Part shown: positions 63,521-64,000 of the stretch, in pieces
Numbering within the stretch: the first letter of the stretch is position 1
How the letters are laid out: every line of letters begins with the position of its first letter
Origin: Agrypnia vestita
Lineage: Eukaryota; Arthropoda; Insecta; Trichoptera; Phryganeidae
Direction of reading: 5' to 3'
Length of the DNA: 64,000 bases
Assembly (NCBI GenBank): GCA_016648135.1
Contig: JADDOH010002618.1
Span: 124,001 to 188,000 of the forward strand
Translations under genes and position numbers: made by a program
Notes under the pieces: model-generated
What the model was told of the DNA's origin: nothing
The model's input: only the letters and a program-made list of their open reading frames with translations
Databases searched by the model: none

Positions 63521-63793
63521 TCAGTACCACGTGGTATGTTTACAAGTGAATACGCATGCGCTGTATCTGTCAAGATGACAATGCGGGGAAACGAAATCGT
63601 TCTCGAACTCATCGAGCTGTATCGATCGAAGATCGCATAGAATGTCCGTCCTTCTTTCTCTTTGCAGTAAATAATTTCGCATTCTCCTCTTTTTTCTCCT
63701 CTTACTTTTCGATAAACTCATTAACATAAACAGATACGCGGCTATCATCATAACCTCATAGGGCGATATATTTCCGCGACGTCTGGAAAACAA
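63521..63793 (-). pseudogene. PIF/Harbinger transposase, N-terminal fragment
   Basis: A 90-codon minus-strand frame with MIAAYLFMLMSLSKSKRRKK, RRMRNYLLQRERRTDILCDL and RSIQLDEFENDFVS. This resembles the N-terminal region of HARBI1-like transposases: a hydrophobic stretch, a KKRRxWVR-type basic segment, xLxxREExGxxxxLxxELxLxDxxxFxxFxRM. Similarity stops near 63600, and the remaining codons and the GC-rich DNA to 63340 are unrelated. The DDE motifs are absent. The plus-strand frame on the same DNA is a shadow. Part of its 5' end is duplicated at 63925-63985. Confidence 0.5.
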
Positions 63794-63985
63794 TAATTAT
63801 TTGCAAAAAGGACCTTGTTTTTAATAATATTCAATTTACTACAGTAAAACCTCGTTAATTTGAAATTGCGACCCAAAAAAAACATTTCGAATTGCGCGGA
63901 ACCCCGTTTTCGCCAAATGAGATACCGCAGCTGTCATTCATAACCTCATTAGATGACATTTCCGCGACAAGATATGCGAGTCCCG
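63735..63985. repeat. Direct duplication around a pogo-like end
   Basis: GCGGCTATCATCATAACCTC AT..TTTCCGCGAC (63738-63782) recurs as GCAGCTGTCATTCATAACCT CATT..TTTCCGCGAC (63930-63970). About 60 bases of AT-rich DNA and a pogo-like left end separate the two. Confidence 0.6.
63841..63915 (+). mobile_element. pogo/Tigger-like terminal repeat
   Basis: ACAGTAAAACCTCGTTAATT TGAAATTGCGACCC, then AAAAAACATTTCGAATTGCG CGGAACCCCG. It resembles the left end at 3591. The element would extend rightwards, but related Harbinger sequence resumes at about 63925, so this is a short fragment. Confidence 0.45.
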
Positions 63986-64000
63986 GTGTGTACACGTCAA

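Noticed and set aside
63575..63640. Plus-strand MADF-like peptide (NEIVLELIELYRSK)
   Set aside because: A longer and better-matching Harbinger transposase frame lies on the opposite strand of the same DNA.
1..64000. CRISPR arrays, bacterial operons, rRNA genes
   Set aside because: No regularly spaced direct repeats with unique spacers, no ribosome-binding-site-led gene runs and no rRNA-like conserved blocks were seen; the content is eukaryotic.

Overview
This 64 kb window looks like gene-poor nuclear DNA from an insect or other arthropod. It is strongly AT-rich, has no long conserved exons, and is filled with decayed transposable elements of arthropod type: mariner, Tc1-like, pogo/Tigger-like, hAT, PIF/Harbinger, several non-LTR retrotransposon lineages, solo-LTR-like pieces and tRNA-derived SINEs. 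I cannot name the species; the mix of reverse-transcriptase tails would suit a hemipteran-like genome, but that is a weak inference. I recognise no host protein-coding gene. The only non-repeat candidate is one open stretch at 29.8-30.0 kb that ends at a good 5' splice-site consensus.

Layout. 0-11 kb: a non-LTR tail, an unclassified repeat (Rep-A), two mariner copies (1136-2419 minus, 10005-11129 plus; both with perfect terminal repeats and dead transposase genes), a pogo-like relic, a second RT lineage and the first fold-back repeats. 11-25 kb: Rep-C copies, a 144-bp hAT-type MITE with a perfect 8-bp target duplication, a 686-bp hAT relic, RT tails of several lineages, a PIF/Harbinger-type element (22727-23444), and a complete hammerhead-ribozyme-like motif at 23938-23979. 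25-44 kb: SINE copies, fold-back repeats, a large palindrome with a second complete hammerhead (41087-41132, minus), a perfect hairpin at 42.7 kb and a (GACGGACA)n array grown next to a SINE-like sequence. 44-64 kb: a 303-bp solo LTR separating two pieces of non-LTR RT sequence, a third hammerhead (46568-46616), another hAT relic, a long RT fragment on the minus strand, an internally deleted Tc1-like element, a hairpin palindrome, LTR promoter/R-U5 relics, a nested inverted-repeat structure, a hAT transposase C-terminus and a Harbinger transposase N-terminus.

The most interesting signal is the hammerhead series. At least six unrelated repeat families (HH-1 to HH-6 below) carry a type-I-like hammerhead core: CTGATGA, one base, stem II, GAAA, then a palindromic C..G box (CATG, CG, CCGG or CTAG) followed by U-H. 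Two or three copies still have a full set of paired stems. Many copies are arranged head-to-head, so that the palindrome is centred on or next to the ribozyme. Hammerheads with minimal stem III are known from Penelope-like and other retroelements. The spread over several families in one window, the palindromic stem III box and the head-to-head fold-back arrangement deserve a proper search.

Everything here was read by eye. Boundaries of repeats are approximate unless a target-site duplication is given, and family names such as Rep-A or HH-1 are local labels only.
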